A DNA stretch of 64,000 bases from Hoeflea marina (GCF_003182275.1 NZ_QGTR01000006.1:1-64000), one strand, 5' to 3'; positions 17,892 to 26,626 are shown, numbered from the stretch's first letter. Notes: generated by a model from the letters alone, not told the origin. Translations and numbers: made by a program.

Positions 17892-18857
17892 TTACATCTT
17901 GTCGGTGATTTCCGAAGTCCAGGCGCCTTCCGGCTGCTTGGTGATGATCTTCTGGTCGAGCAGCGCCTTGGCGGTGCGCTCATAGGCTTCCGGGATCAGC
18001 TTGGCATCGGGCTCGCCGATCAGCTTGGCCACTTCGCCCATCATCCGCTTCTGGTGGTTCTCGTCCTGGCCGCCATTGTCCATGACGATGCCGGCGGCCT
18101 CGTCAGGATTGGCGATGGCGTATTCCCACCCCTTCATCGAGGCCTTGACGAACTTCACCATCGTCTCGGCGAAGGCCGGATCCTTGAGCTTGTCTTCCAT
18201 CGCGTAGAGGCCGTCCTCGAGCAGGTCGTTGCCCATCTCGGAATAGTTGAACACGATCAGGTCTTCCGGCTTGTAGCCGGCGTCGATGAGCTGCCAGTAC
18301 TCGTTGTAGGTCATGACCGAGATGCAGTCGGCCTGCTTCTGGATCAGCGGCTGCACGTCGAAGCTCTGCTTGAGCACGGTGACGCCGTCGGCGCCGCCTT
18401 CGGTGGACAGGCCGAGCTTGTTCATCCAGGCAAAGAACGGGTATTCGTTGCCGTAGAACCAGACTCCCAGCGTGTGGCCCTTGAAATCGGCTTCGGTCTT
18501 GATCGGACCGTCGGCGGGGCAGACCAGTTCCATGCCGGCCTTCTTGTAGGGCTGGGCGATGTTGACCAGGCCGACGCCCTTTTCACGGGCCGCCAGCGCG
18601 CCGCCCATCCAGTCGACGATCACGTCGGCGCCGCCGCCGGCGATCACCTGTTCGGGGGCGATGTCCGGGCCGCCCGGCTTGATCTCGACGTCGAGGCCGG
18701 CTTCTTCGTAGAAGCCCTTGTCCTTGGCGACGAAGTAGCCGGCAAACTGGGCCTGGGCGACCCATTTGAGCTGCAAGGTCACCTTGTCGGCGGCGTGGGC
18801 GACGCCGGCCATCAAGGTCATGGTGAGTGCAAGGGTCAGTCCGATTGTTCTTTTCAT
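17892..18857 (-). CDS. NMT1/ThiY-type ABC transporter substrate-binding protein
   Basis: 321-residue periplasmic protein with a signal peptide at residues 1-22 (cleavage near VAHA-AD). The motif LKWVAQAQFAGYFVAKDKGFYEEAGLDVEI is typical of the NMT1/ThiY family, whose members bind pyrimidine-like or riboflavin-like ligands. Two permeases and an ATPase lie upstream in the same orientation. Given its enzyme neighbours, a pyrimidine, hydantoin or related nucleobase is the likely cargo, though thiamine-precursor uptake cannot be excluded. Confidence 0.85.
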   Translation of the reverse strand: MKRTIGLTLALTMTLMAGVAHAADKVTLQLKWVAQAQFAGYFVAKDKGFYEEAGLDVEIKPGGPDIAPEQVIAGGGADVIVDWMGGALAAREKGVGLVNIAQPYKKAGMELVCPADGPIKTEADFKGHTLGVWFYGNEYPFFAWMNKLGLSTEGGADGVTVLKQSFDVQPLIQKQADCISVMTYNEYWQLIDAGYKPEDLIVFNYSEMGNDLLEDGLYAMEDKLKDPAFAETMVKFVKASMKGWEYAIANPDEAAGIVMDNGGQDENHQKRMMGEVAKLIGEPDAKLIPEAYERTAKALLDQKIITKQPEGAWTSEITDKM

Positions 18858-18888
18858 TAGGTTCTCCTCTGGTTAAGGCACCGGCCGC

Positions 18889-19998
18889 TTATCTGCGATA
18901 GCTCGGATGCCAGAATGTGACAGCGCGCTCAAGAAGTGCAAGCCCGCCATAAAACAAGGACCCGACAATGGCTGCAAGGGCTATTTCGGCCCAGACCATG
19001 TCGAGGTTCATCCGACCCACTTCGGTCGAAATGCGAAAGCCCATGCCGACGATCGGCGTGCCGAAGAATTCGGCGACGATGGCGCCGATCAGCGCCAGCG
19101 TCGAGTTGATCTTGAGGGCATTGAAGATGAAAGGCATTGCGGCCTGAAGCCGCAGCTTGACGAGCACCTGCCAGTGGCCGGCGCCGTAGGTTCGCATCAA
19201 GTCGCGCTCCATGTCGCCGCTGGCGGCAAGGCCCGCCAGCGTGTTGACCAGCATCGGGAAGAAGGTCATCACCACCACCACGGCGGCCTTGGACTGCCAG
19301 TCGAAGCCGAACCAGATCACCATGATCGGGGCGATGCCGATCATCGGCAGCGCCGAGACCATGTTGCCGATGGGCAGCAGTCCGTTGGCGAGAAAGCGGA
19401 AGCGGTCGGCGAGGATGGCCACCAGAAAGCCGGCGAGCGACCCCACCACATAGCCGAACAGCACGGCCTTGAGCACGGTCTGGCGGAAGTCGGCGGCGAG
19501 AATCGGCAGCGATCCGGCGATCCTGAGCCCGATGGCCGAGGGCGGCGGCAGGAGCACGAAGGGCACGCCGGCGCCGCGGACGATGCATTCCCACAGGATC
19601 AGGACCCAGATACCGAAAAGGGCCGGCACGGCGATGGCGACGAGGCTCGAGCCCTTGTCACCGTGGCTGCCGTCGCCCGAGAGCACGGTGACCAGCCGCC
19701 AGCCGAGAAGCCAGGCGGCGGCGAGGGAGGCGAAATAACCTGCGTTCGCGGTGCCGAAGGCGCCGGTCAGGCCTGCGAGGAGCATTGCCGCGGCGCCGAA
19801 GCTGGCAATCGCCAAGATTGTGGTTTCGATCGGCCTGGCGGCGCGCAGCATCGACAGGATCGCGCCTGCAGCGAGCAGGGCGGCGACGGCCAGCGACAGG
19901 GCTGGTCCCATCGTCGCGGTGAAGGGCAGGGCGGTGAGCGCGTAGAGCGTGGCGACAAGGGCGGCCAATGCCTGCCAGTTGGGACGGATCGCGCTCAT
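18889..19998 (-). CDS. ABC transporter permease (NitT/TauT type) with long N-terminal membrane region
   Basis: 369-residue permease. The C-terminal 250 residues are a standard BPD permease domain, with the cytoplasmic loop MRTYGAGHWQVLVKLRLQAAMPFIFNA carrying the EAA-like motif that docks to the ATPase. The first 120 residues add several hydrophobic helices not found in most family members of about 260 residues. The ATG at 19998 overlaps the stop of the upstream permease by 4 bp. It is part of the same importer as its neighbours. Confidence 0.87.
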   Translation of the reverse strand: MSAIRPNWQALAALVATLYALTALPFTATMGPALSLAVAALLAAGAILSMLRAARPIETTILAIASFGAAAMLLAGLTGAFGTANAGYFASLAAAWLLGWRLVTVLSGDGSHGDKGSSLVAIAVPALFGIWVLILWECIVRGAGVPFVLLPPPSAIGLRIAGSLPILAADFRQTVLKAVLFGYVVGSLAGFLVAILADRFRFLANGLLPIGNMVSALPMIGIAPIMVIWFGFDWQSKAAVVVVMTFFPMLVNTLAGLAASGDMERDLMRTYGAGHWQVLVKLRLQAAMPFIFNALKINSTLALIGAIVAEFFGTPIVGMGFRISTEVGRMNLDMVWAEIALAAIVGSLFYGGLALLERAVTFWHPSYRR

Positions 19999-20882
19999 GG
20001 CTGCCGCGCCCCCATGCGGGCGTTGACGAAGCGGCCGGCGAGATCGACCAGGGTGACGAGCAGGATGGCGACGATCGAACCCGCGATCAGCGCCGCGAAG
20101 ATATCGATGGTCTGGCTGTAATAGGAGCCGGCGAGCAGCTTGGAGCCGATGCCGGCCACGGCGCCCGTGGGCAGCTCGCCGACAATGGCGCCGATGAGGC
20201 TTGCGGCAATGGCCACCTTCATCGAGGTGAAGAAGAACGGCACTGAGGCCGGGATGCGCAGCTTCCACAGCGTCTGCACCTTGTTGGCGGAATAGGTGCG
20301 CATCAGATCGAGATGCAGCACGTCGGGCGAACGAAGGCCCTTGACCATGCCGACGGCGACCGGGAAGAACGACAGATAGGTGGAGATCAGCGCCTTGGGC
20401 AAGAGCCCGGTGATGCCGATGGCCGAGAGGAGCACGATGATCATCGGCGCGATGGCGAGAATGGGAATCGTCTGCGAGGCGATGATCCAGGGCAGGAAGG
20501 AGCGGTCGAGCGCAGGGATGTGGACGATGCCGATGGCGATGAGGACGCCGAGCGCGGTACCCATGGCAAAGCCGGAGAGTGTCGCCGAGAGCGTGATCCA
20601 GGCGTGGTAGACGAGACTGCGCTTCGACCAGGGCTTGACGGTGAGCGTGTTTTTCCAGAGATTTTCCACCACCTGGTGCGGCGCCGGCATGGTCGGCTTC
20701 GGCTGACTCATCGTCTTGACCAGGAATTCGGAAGAGGTCGGTGTGACGCCGGCGCGTCGGTCGGTGTCGCGCTGGAACGGCGCGTTCATTGCGTAAGCTG
20801 CGACGTACCATGCGAGCACGATCACCAGCAGGATCGTGCCGATCGGCAGCAGTCGGTCATGGACGAAGCGTCCGACTTGCAT
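19995..20882 (-). CDS. ABC transporter permease (NitT/TauT type)
   Basis: 295-residue permease with about six membrane helices and the ATPase-docking loop MRTYSANKVQTLWKLRIPASVPFFFTSMK. It starts at ATG 20882, sharing one base with the stop of the small membrane protein upstream (TGATG). It is the second of two non-identical permeases in the operon, suggesting a heterodimeric channel. Confidence 0.88.
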   Translation of the reverse strand: MQVGRFVHDRLLPIGTILLVIVLAWYVAAYAMNAPFQRDTDRRAGVTPTSSEFLVKTMSQPKPTMPAPHQVVENLWKNTLTVKPWSKRSLVYHAWITLSATLSGFAMGTALGVLIAIGIVHIPALDRSFLPWIIASQTIPILAIAPMIIVLLSAIGITGLLPKALISTYLSFFPVAVGMVKGLRSPDVLHLDLMRTYSANKVQTLWKLRIPASVPFFFTSMKVAIAASLIGAIVGELPTGAVAGIGSKLLAGSYYSQTIDIFAALIAGSIVAILLVTLVDLAGRFVNARMGARQP

Positions 20883-21217
20883 CAGCTGCGGCTCCCCTGC
20901 GGCATGACGATGAGAATGACGGCGACGATGCCGAGCGCGATACCGCTGGCCTGCAGGTTGCCGGGTCGTTCGCCGTAGAAGAGAATGGCGACAAGGTTGA
21001 CCAGGATCAGCTGGAGGACGGCGCTGACCGACATCGAGACGGCCATGCCGTTTTCCTTCATCAGCCGGACCATCATCAGGTTTCCGAGCGAATAGAGCAC
21101 CAGCGCCAGCACCAGGAACCAGGCGTTCTGGCGGTCGATATACTGCCTGAGCACGGCGGCCCCCGCAATGAAGATCAGGCTCGCGCCGGTCAGCCAGGCC
21201 ATCAGGAAACCGCTCAT
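20882..21217 (-). CDS. Small four-helix membrane protein (SMR/DMT-like)
   Basis: 111 residues with four predicted membrane helices and an SMR-like layout (VLQLILVNLVAILFYGERPG, then GIALGIVAVILIVMPQG). It resembles small multidrug resistance or half-size drug/metabolite transporters, but the key glutamate of the first SMR helix is not evident. It is embedded in the ABC operon, one base overlapping the permease and 45 bp from the ATPase gene. Its contribution to uptake or export of pathway intermediates is unknown. Confidence 0.7.
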   Translation of the reverse strand: MSGFLMAWLTGASLIFIAGAAVLRQYIDRQNAWFLVLALVLYSLGNLMMVRLMKENGMAVSMSVSAVLQLILVNLVAILFYGERPGNLQASGIALGIVAVILIVMPQGSRS

Positions 21218-21262
21218 GCAGATACACTTTCAGAGTTGGAGATGCGGGACGTGAAAAACGGC

Positions 21263-22042
21263 TCAGCCCTCATAGGAATGACCCTCGCGCAGGCCTTCGC
21301 GGACCTGATGGGCGATGGCGAGGAATTCCGGCGTCTCGCGGATGTCGAGCGGCCGGTCGGCGCCGAGATTGCAGTCGATGATCGAATGGATGCGGCCCGG
21401 CCGCGGGCTCATGACGACGATGCGGGTCGACAGATACACGGCCTCGGGGATCGAATGGGTGACGAAGACCACGGTCTTCTGCGTCTTGGCCCAGAGCTTG
21501 AGCAGCTGCGAATTGAGGTGGTCGCGGACGATCTCGTCGAGCGCGCCGAAGGGCTCGTCCATCAACAGCATGTCCGGCTGCACCGAGAGCGCGCGGGCGA
21601 TGGAGGCGCGCTGCTGCATGCCGCCCGAGAGCTGCCAGGGAAACTTGTTCTCGAAGCCCATCAGATCGACGAGCGCCATGTTGTCGCGCACCCGTGTGGC
21701 GCGTTCGGCGGCCGCAATGCCCATCACCTCGAGCGGCAGGGCAATGTTGTCGGCGATGGTGCGCCAGGGGAAAAGCGCCGCCTGCTGGAAGACATAGCCG
21801 TAGGCACGGTGGATCCGGGCCTGCTCGGGAGTCATGCCGTTGACGCTGATGGAGCCGCCTGTGGGCTGCTCCAGATCGGCGATGACGCGCAGCAGGGTGG
21901 TCTTGCCGCAGCCGGACGGGCCGATGAGCGAGACGAACTCGCCCTTGTCGATGTCGAGCGTGATGTCGGAGAGCGCATGCACCGGACCGTCATTGGTGGT
22001 GAAGGTGAGATCGAGGTTCTGGGCGGAGATGACGGGGTTCAT
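21263..22042 (-). CDS. ABC transporter ATP-binding protein (NitT/TauT type)
   Basis: 259-residue ATPase with Walker A GPSGCGKTT near residue 42, signature LSGGMQQRASIARAL, Walker B MLLMDEPFGALDE and the switch His in FVTHSIPEAV. It powers the two permeases downstream. ATG 22042 (MNPVISAQ) is chosen; the longer frame extends into the repeat-rich gap. It is the first transporter gene after a 388-bp intergenic region filled with palindromic repeats. Confidence 0.9.
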   Translation of the reverse strand: MNPVISAQNLDLTFTTNDGPVHALSDITLDIDKGEFVSLIGPSGCGKTTLLRVIADLEQPTGGSISVNGMTPEQARIHRAYGYVFQQAALFPWRTIADNIALPLEVMGIAAAERATRVRDNMALVDLMGFENKFPWQLSGGMQQRASIARALSVQPDMLLMDEPFGALDEIVRDHLNSQLLKLWAKTQKTVVFVTHSIPEAVYLSTRIVVMSPRPGRIHSIIDCNLGADRPLDIRETPEFLAIAHQVREGLREGHSYEG

Positions 22043-22127
22043 GGTGCTGCGGTCCAGCCTCTCGGATTCTTGAAGTGACGTGTACCTAGCGACACAGGTT
22101 TGGCCGCTTTGCAAGCAGTGGAACGAT

Positions 22128-22231
22128 GATACCCCCAGCCTCGGTTCAACGCGCGCCACGGGTGGCTCGCCATGACCTTGGAAACAGCATACCCCCACCC
22201 TCGGTCTGGCTCTCGCCACGGGTCGCTCGCC
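22128..22231. repeat. Two tandem copies of a 44-bp degenerate unit
   Basis: Units at 22128-22171 and 22189-22231 both read ATACCCCCA(g/c)CCTCGGT, then after a variable stretch CGCCACGGGT(g/c)GCTCGCC. They share their ATACCCCCA head with the palindromic repeats at 24074, 26138 and elsewhere. A more degenerate relative lies near 26062-26097. Confidence 0.65.
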
Positions 22232-22238
22232 GTCCTTC

Positions 22239-22397
22239 GGACCCCCTCAAGGGGGAGGGAGGTTTCGCTTCGGAATCGCGGCTGCATCGGTCGCAGATCG
22301 GCGGGTTTTGGTTCCGGTGCTGAATTGCGAACAAGGAGGCGGAAATGGGCCATCCATTCCCCTCCCCCTTGAGGGGACGGGTCAGGGGTGGGGGTAC
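22239..22397. repeat. Inverted pair of GC-rich palindromic units (cluster 1)
   Basis: Left unit: GACCCCCTCAAGGGGGAGGG at 22239-22258. Right unit: CCCCTCCCCCTTGAGGGGA within 22356-22397, ending GTCAGGGGTGGGGGTAC. Each unit is itself a hairpin centred on TCAAG/CTTGA, and the two face each other, giving the BIME-like layout of paired REP elements. Confidence 0.7.
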
Positions 22398-22430
22398 CAT
22401 TGCCAAGCAGCAGCCGGATTGCAACCATCA

Positions 22431-23888
22431 TCACACCCCGGTCGCCGGGATGCCGGAGCGTTCGACCTTGCGCGGCGCGGTGATGTTCTTCCAGGTGGAC
22501 AGCGCCTTGTTGATCGGGGTCACCGGCTTGCGGGCCACGAACTGGCCGTGGCCTTCCCGGGTCTTCATCGTGCCCTCCTCGACGGCGACATGGCCGCGGG
22601 TGAGCGTGTAGCGCGGCAGGCCGCGCACCGTCTTGCCCTCGAAGACATTGTAGTCGATGGCCGACTGCTGCGACTTGGCGGAGATCGTCTTGCTCAGTTC
22701 CGGATCCCAGACCACCAGGTCGGCGTCGGAGCCGACCAGCACCGCACCCTTCTTCGGGTAGGTGTTGAGGATCTTTGCGATGTTGGTGGAGGTGACGGCG
22801 ACGAACTCGTTCATGGTCAGCCTGCCGGTGGTCACGCCATGGGTCCAGAGCATCGGCATGCGGTCCTCGAGGCCGCCGGTGCCGTTGGGGATCCTGGTGA
22901 AATCGCCGACGCCGAAGCGCTTCTGCTCGGTGGTGAAGGCGCAATGATCGGTGGCCACCACCTGCAGCGAGCCGGCGGACAGACCCGCCCAGAGCGAATC
23001 CTGGTGCAGCTTGTTGCGGAAGGGCGGGCTCATCACCCGGCGCGCGGCGTGGTCCCAGTCCGGGTTGAAATACTCGCTCTCGTCGAGGGTGAGGTGCTGG
23101 ATCAGCGGCTCGCCCCAGACGCGCATGCCCTTCTGGCGGGCGCGGCGGATGGCCTCGTGGGACTGCTCGCAGGAGGTGTGCACCACATAGAGCGGCGCGC
23201 CGGCCATGTCGGCGATCATGATGGCGCGGTTGGTGGCCTCGCCCTCCACTTCGGCGGGGCGAGAATAGGCATGGGCCTCGGGGCCGGTGTTGCCCTCGGC
23301 CATCAGCTTCTGCTGCAGCTGCGCCACCACATCGCCGTTCTCGGCGTGGACCATGGCGATGGCACCCAGTTCACCGACGCGGCTGAAGGAGGCATACATC
23401 TCGTCGTCATCGACCATCAGCGCGCCCTTGTAGGCCATGAAGTGCTTGAAGGTGGTGATGCCCTTGTCGCGGACGATGGTCTCCATTTCGTTGAAGACCT
23501 GCTCGCCCCACCAGGTGATCGCCATGTGGAAGGAGTAGTCGCAATTGGCGCGCGTCGACTTGTTGTCCCACATGGTCAGCGCCTCGAGCAGCGACTGGCC
23601 CGGCGCGGGCAGGGCGAAGTCGATCACCATGGTGGTGCCGCCGGCCAATGCCGCACGGGTGCCGCTCTCGAAATCGTCGGCGGAATAGGTGCCCATGAAC
23701 GGCATTTCCAGATGCGTGTGCGGATCTATGCCGCCGGGCATGATGTAGCAGCCGGTGGCGTCGAGCTTTTTGTCGCCCGACAGATTGGGGCCGATGGCGG
23801 TGATGATTCCGTCCTCGATCAGCACGTCGGCCATGTAGGTCAGATCGGCGGTGACGACGGTTCCGTTCTTGATGACTGTGCTGCTCAT
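22431..23888 (-). CDS. hydA: Dihydropyrimidinase (D-hydantoinase)
   Basis: 485-residue cyclic amidase that opens 5,6-dihydrouracil or dihydrothymine to N-carbamoyl-beta-amino acids, the second step of reductive pyrimidine breakdown. Metal ligands are visible: H57 and H59 in DPHTHLE, the lysine expected to be carbamylated at K148 in TFKHFMAYKG, plus HAENGD, YVVHTSCEQ and VATDHCAF. Length fits the family. The preceding enzyme (PreTA) is encoded at 39-42 kb and the following one at 26.6-27.9 kb. Confidence 0.93.
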   Translation of the reverse strand: MSSTVIKNGTVVTADLTYMADVLIEDGIITAIGPNLSGDKKLDATGCYIMPGGIDPHTHLEMPFMGTYSADDFESGTRAALAGGTTMVIDFALPAPGQSLLEALTMWDNKSTRANCDYSFHMAITWWGEQVFNEMETIVRDKGITTFKHFMAYKGALMVDDDEMYASFSRVGELGAIAMVHAENGDVVAQLQQKLMAEGNTGPEAHAYSRPAEVEGEATNRAIMIADMAGAPLYVVHTSCEQSHEAIRRARQKGMRVWGEPLIQHLTLDESEYFNPDWDHAARRVMSPPFRNKLHQDSLWAGLSAGSLQVVATDHCAFTTEQKRFGVGDFTRIPNGTGGLEDRMPMLWTHGVTTGRLTMNEFVAVTSTNIAKILNTYPKKGAVLVGSDADLVVWDPELSKTISAKSQQSAIDYNVFEGKTVRGLPRYTLTRGHVAVEEGTMKTREGHGQFVARKPVTPINKALSTWKNITAPRKVERSGIPATGV

Positions 23889-24197
23889 GGCTGGTCTCCG
23901 GTGTTGCTTGTCTGCTGTGGCTGTCCCCCTCCCCCTTGAGGGGAGGGGTTAGGGGTGGGGGTATGGTCGTCCATCAATACTTCGGTTTCAGCTCCCGCAG
24001 AATCGGCCGCATGTCCTCGCTGGATGGTTCTGCACGAGATCGTTCCTCTATCGACGCTGGTCGCTGTGGTGGCGATACCCCCACCCCTAGCCCCTCCCCT
24101 CAAGGGGGAGGGGGACACCACTCCGTCGATGCCTTGCGCTTCTTCGATCATTCAGCAGCTTCATTTCCACTTGCAGTCGACTGATCCTGATCCGGTT
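23889..24197. other. Gap between aldolase gene and hydA, filled by an inverted repeat pair
   Basis: No gene is seen. Two repeat units (23923-23963 and 24074-24119) point toward each other, with 110 bp of apparently unique sequence between them. Transcription of the leftward operon must pass through both. Confidence 0.6.
23923..24119. repeat. Inverted pair of GC-rich palindromic units (cluster 2)
   Basis: Right-pointing unit at 23923-23963 contains CCCTCCCCCTTGAGGGGAGG then TTAGGGGTGGGGGTATGG. The unit at 24074-24119 is its near-perfect reverse complement, ATACCCCCACCCCTAG then CCCTCCCCTCAAGGGGGAGG. The arms could fold as two hairpins or one very long stem. Confidence 0.8.
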
Positions 24198-24959
24198 TCA
24201 CTCCGCATAGCCCGGGTTTTCCCGGTCGAGCACGCGCTTCATTTCGGCGAAATGCGAGTATTCGGCGTCCTTGTAGACGTCCCATTCGCGGGCGACGCTC
24301 TCGGCCAGTTCGTCGCTCATGACGTTGAGCGGCTGGCCCGTTGTGTAGGCCATCACCATGGTGCGGGCGGCGCGCTCGAGATGGTACATGGCGTCGAAGG
24401 CCTCGGCGACCGTCGGCGCCACGGTGGTGACGCCGTGATTGGCCATCATGACCACCGAATGGTTGCCGATGGAGGCGGCGATGCGCTCGCCCTCGGCTTC
24501 CTCGGTGGCGATGCCGCCGAAACTCATGTCAAGCGCCATGCGGTTGAAGAAGCGCGCCGTGACCTGGTCGATCGGCTTGATCGAGGGATCCTTGAGCGTT
24601 GCCAGCGTGGTGGCGTAGGGCGGGTGCAGGTGCAGGGCGACGCGCGCATGCGGCACGTTGCGGTGGATGGCGGAGTGGATCGACCAGGCCGAGGGATCGG
24701 GCGCGTCGGGCCGCTTCATGGTGTCGGGATCGTCGGCATCGACCAGCAGGAGTTCGCTGGCGGTGGCAAACGAGAAATGCTTCCAGCGCGGATTGACCAG
24801 GAACTTGCGGCCGTCGGGCGATACGGCGGCGCTGAAATGGTTGGCGACGCCTTCGTGCCAGTCGTAATAGGCGGCGAGCCGCAGGGCGGCGGCAAGATCG
24901 ATGCGCAGTTGCTGCTCGTCGGGATCGCCCGCGGGACGGAGCGAATGGATTTCAGCCAT
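24198..24959 (-). CDS. Class II aldolase/adducin family protein
   Basis: 253-residue protein with the class II aldolase fold. The zinc ligands are recognisable: HLHPP for the first pair and NHGVTTVAP for the third. The family includes fuculose-phosphate aldolase, ribulose-phosphate epimerases and decarboxylase-like members, and this one cannot be placed further. It overlaps the preceding membrane-protein gene by 8 bp. It is unusual in a pyrimidine operon, where a route for malonate semialdehyde or a C3 hydroxy acid could use it; that is inference. Confidence 0.8.
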   Translation of the reverse strand: MAEIHSLRPAGDPDEQQLRIDLAAALRLAAYYDWHEGVANHFSAAVSPDGRKFLVNPRWKHFSFATASELLLVDADDPDTMKRPDAPDPSAWSIHSAIHRNVPHARVALHLHPPYATTLATLKDPSIKPIDQVTARFFNRMALDMSFGGIATEEAEGERIAASIGNHSVVMMANHGVTTVAPTVAEAFDAMYHLERAARTMVMAYTTGQPLNVMSDELAESVAREWDVYKDAEYSHFAEMKRVLDRENPGYAE

Positions 24960-25959
24960 GCTTCTTTTTCCTTTTCTGCTTCGCGGATGTCAGCGGCTCG
25001 ATACCGGCGTCGGGTGCTGCGAGCACCGGCGCCATGGCCGGCGCGACGATGGTGTCGGGCGCCGGGATGACGGGGGCATTCAGCCGCTGCCTGCGGCGCC
25101 TGGCCAGCCATTTGTGCATGTCGGCGAAGAAGACGTCCAGTGTCCCGAAGACAGGAAACAGGATTTTGAAGCTGGCCGGACGCAGGTCGCGCGAGGGCGC
25201 GCAGGTTTCGACCACGCGCTGATGGTGTGCTGCCGGCAGCCAGATGCCCGCAAAACCGGTGAACTGGTGGATCACCTTGCCGCGCAGGTCCTCGATGCGG
25301 GAATGGTGCGAGCGGTAGATCGACAGCGTGGTGTAGAGGGCGACCATTGCCGAGAGGCCGAGAATCACCAGGAGCACGCGCGCGTCACCGGCGTAACGGC
25401 CCCCGAGGATGGCGACCACCCAGGCGCAAAGCGAAAACAGCACGAAGCTCTTGGAGATGCGGAAGGCGGCATAGGTGGCCTCCAGCCCCGCCTCGTATTT
25501 GAGCTCGTTGGCGTCGTCGATGTCCTCGAGCTTGCGCTTGAACTCGAACAAGCGCTGATTTTCCTCTTCGGAATGCTCCTCGCCGCGGGCCTCGCGCAGG
25601 ATGTCGAAGCTGGCGCTGGTCAGGTCGTCGATGGCGTCCCAGCCGGGCAGCGGCAGGATGGCCGGCGGGATGTATTCGCCGACGCGCTCGAACCCGACAT
25701 AGGTGATGTGGATGGCGGTCAGGAACAGAAAGAAGATCAGCAGCAGGGCGAAATCGGAAACGCCCAGGATGTCGAAGATGGTCTGGTAGTTGGCGACCAC
25801 CTGGTTGACCAGTTCCAGATTGGGCAGGATGCCCTCCGCGGTGCTGCCGATGTCGGTGAAGCCGGCGATCACATAGAAGAACAGGCCCGAGACGATCAGC
25901 CGGGCAGTCATGAAATTGGAGAAGCGGATGACGCCTTGCAGCAGCCCTTCTACATCCAT
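24952..25959 (-). CDS. Uncharacterised membrane protein in the pyrimidine cluster
   Basis: 335 residues, family not recognised. It shows hydrophobic segments at about residues 18-34, 70-90, 163-182 and 187-205, a charged helical stretch between the second and third (rich in E, R and D, near residues 105-150), and a Pro/Ala linker ending in a strongly basic tail (KQKRKKKHG). The start is ATG 25959 with GGAGG upstream; a longer frame runs into repeats. It overlaps the aldolase gene by 8 bp, so it is co-translated with it. Confidence 0.7.
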   Translation of the reverse strand: MDVEGLLQGVIRFSNFMTARLIVSGLFFYVIAGFTDIGSTAEGILPNLELVNQVVANYQTIFDILGVSDFALLLIFFLFLTAIHITYVGFERVGEYIPPAILPLPGWDAIDDLTSASFDILREARGEEHSEEENQRLFEFKRKLEDIDDANELKYEAGLEATYAAFRISKSFVLFSLCAWVVAILGGRYAGDARVLLVILGLSAMVALYTTLSIYRSHHSRIEDLRGKVIHQFTGFAGIWLPAAHHQRVVETCAPSRDLRPASFKILFPVFGTLDVFFADMHKWLARRRRQRLNAPVIPAPDTIVAPAMAPVLAAPDAGIEPLTSAKQKRKKKHG

Positions 25960-26379
25960 GACGCCTCCGCTGTGGGACGGGGGGTGAGGATGTCTTGACC
26001 GGAATATCCCGGTTCCGGGACCGGGTCTTGCCACCGGTCGATCACCAGAATTTGGGAAAAGCCATACCCCGACCCTGGGTCTGGGTCGCGGTTCGGATAC
26101 TCTCCTCTATCTGGCACAAGCTTGGCTTCGCCCGAAAGGTACCCCCACCCTCGGCCCCTCCCCTCAAGGGGGAGGGAGGATACGCCCCGCGCTTGGAGCG
26201 AGATGGGATGTGAATGGCGAGTCTGGGATTTCCCGGTGGTCTGCGGTGCGATTGCGGATTTGAGGTGGTGCACCATCCATTCCCCTCCCCCTTGAGGGGA
26301 GGGGTCAGGGGTGGGGGTATGGCGGGAGCCGAGCGAGGATGGTGACCGCGACCGGTCGACGCGCTGGCTGGAAGGCGAT
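25960..26379. other. Repeat-filled gap upstream of the membrane-protein gene
   Basis: 420 bases without a supported gene. It contains a degenerate relative of the 44-bp unit near 26062-26097 and an inverted pair of palindromic units at 26138-26181 and 26277-26322. Frames in this stretch look like translated repeats. Confidence 0.6.
26138..26322. repeat. Inverted pair of GC-rich palindromic units (cluster 3)
   Basis: Unit at 26138-26181 reads GGTACCCCCACCCTCGG then CCCTCCCCTCAAGGGGGAGG. Unit at 26277-26322 reads CCATTCCCCTCCCCCTTGAG then GGGAGGGGTCAGGGGTGGGG. They face each other across 95 bp. The second unit with its CCATCCATTCCCC flank is almost identical to the one at 22351-22397, including flanking bases, so copies have spread with short flanks. 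Confidence 0.8.
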
Positions 26380-26574
26380 TCAGGCTTCAACGAGGTCGAG
26401 ACGCTTCTCGATGCGGAGGACGCGCTCGTCGATCCGGTCGAGCCGGTTGGAAATGCTGGCATACTGGGTTTCGAGTATGCCGAGACGGCCTTTGACTTCC
26501 TGCATGTCTTCGGAGAGCCGATCGACCGACGACCGGATTGCGCGAAGATGCTCAAGGACAATGTTGTCGGACAT
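26380..26574 (-). CDS. Small coiled-coil protein
   Basis: 64-residue hydrophilic protein predicted to be one long coiled coil: SSVDRLSEDMQEVKGRLGIL continues into NRLDRIDERVLRIEKRLDLV with regular heptads. Similar short proteins beginning MSDNIVLEHLRAIR are common in Rhizobiales, as I recall, with no known role. It sits between the amidohydrolase gene and a repeat cluster, same strand. The ribosome binding site is weak (TTGGAT). Confidence 0.65.
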   Translation of the reverse strand: MSDNIVLEHLRAIRSSVDRLSEDMQEVKGRLGILETQYASISNRLDRIDERVLRIEKRLDLVEA

Positions 26575-26626
26575 GATCCAATCCCGGATTCAGCTATCTC
26601 GTTGGACCAATATAGGTGAAATGTAC

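Larger units (their letters stand above)
22043..22430. other. Repeat-filled gap between hydA and the ABC ATPase gene
   Basis: No gene is seen here. The gap holds a tandem pair of degenerate 44-bp units at 22128-22231, a GC-rich palindrome at 22239-22262 and an inverted partner at 22356-22397. No thiamine (TPP) riboswitch core could be recognised although the transporter belongs to a family that includes thiamine-precursor importers. Confidence 0.6.

Noticed and set aside
18889-20811. 640-codon frame that would fuse upstream sequence to the permease
   Set aside because: Only the part after ATG 19998 is permease-like; the rest is the other permease read in the wrong frame.
19995-21227. Longer version of the upstream permease starting near 21227
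   Set aside because: The first 115 codons are the small membrane protein gene in another frame; ATG 20882 begins the hydrophobic permease sequence.
22043-22430. TPP riboswitch in front of the ThiY-like transporter
   Set aside because: No recognisable TPP riboswitch core; the gap is explained by palindromic repeats.
22128-26322. CRISPR array
   Set aside because: Repeats are few, palindromic, in inverted orientation and irregularly spaced, without cas genes.
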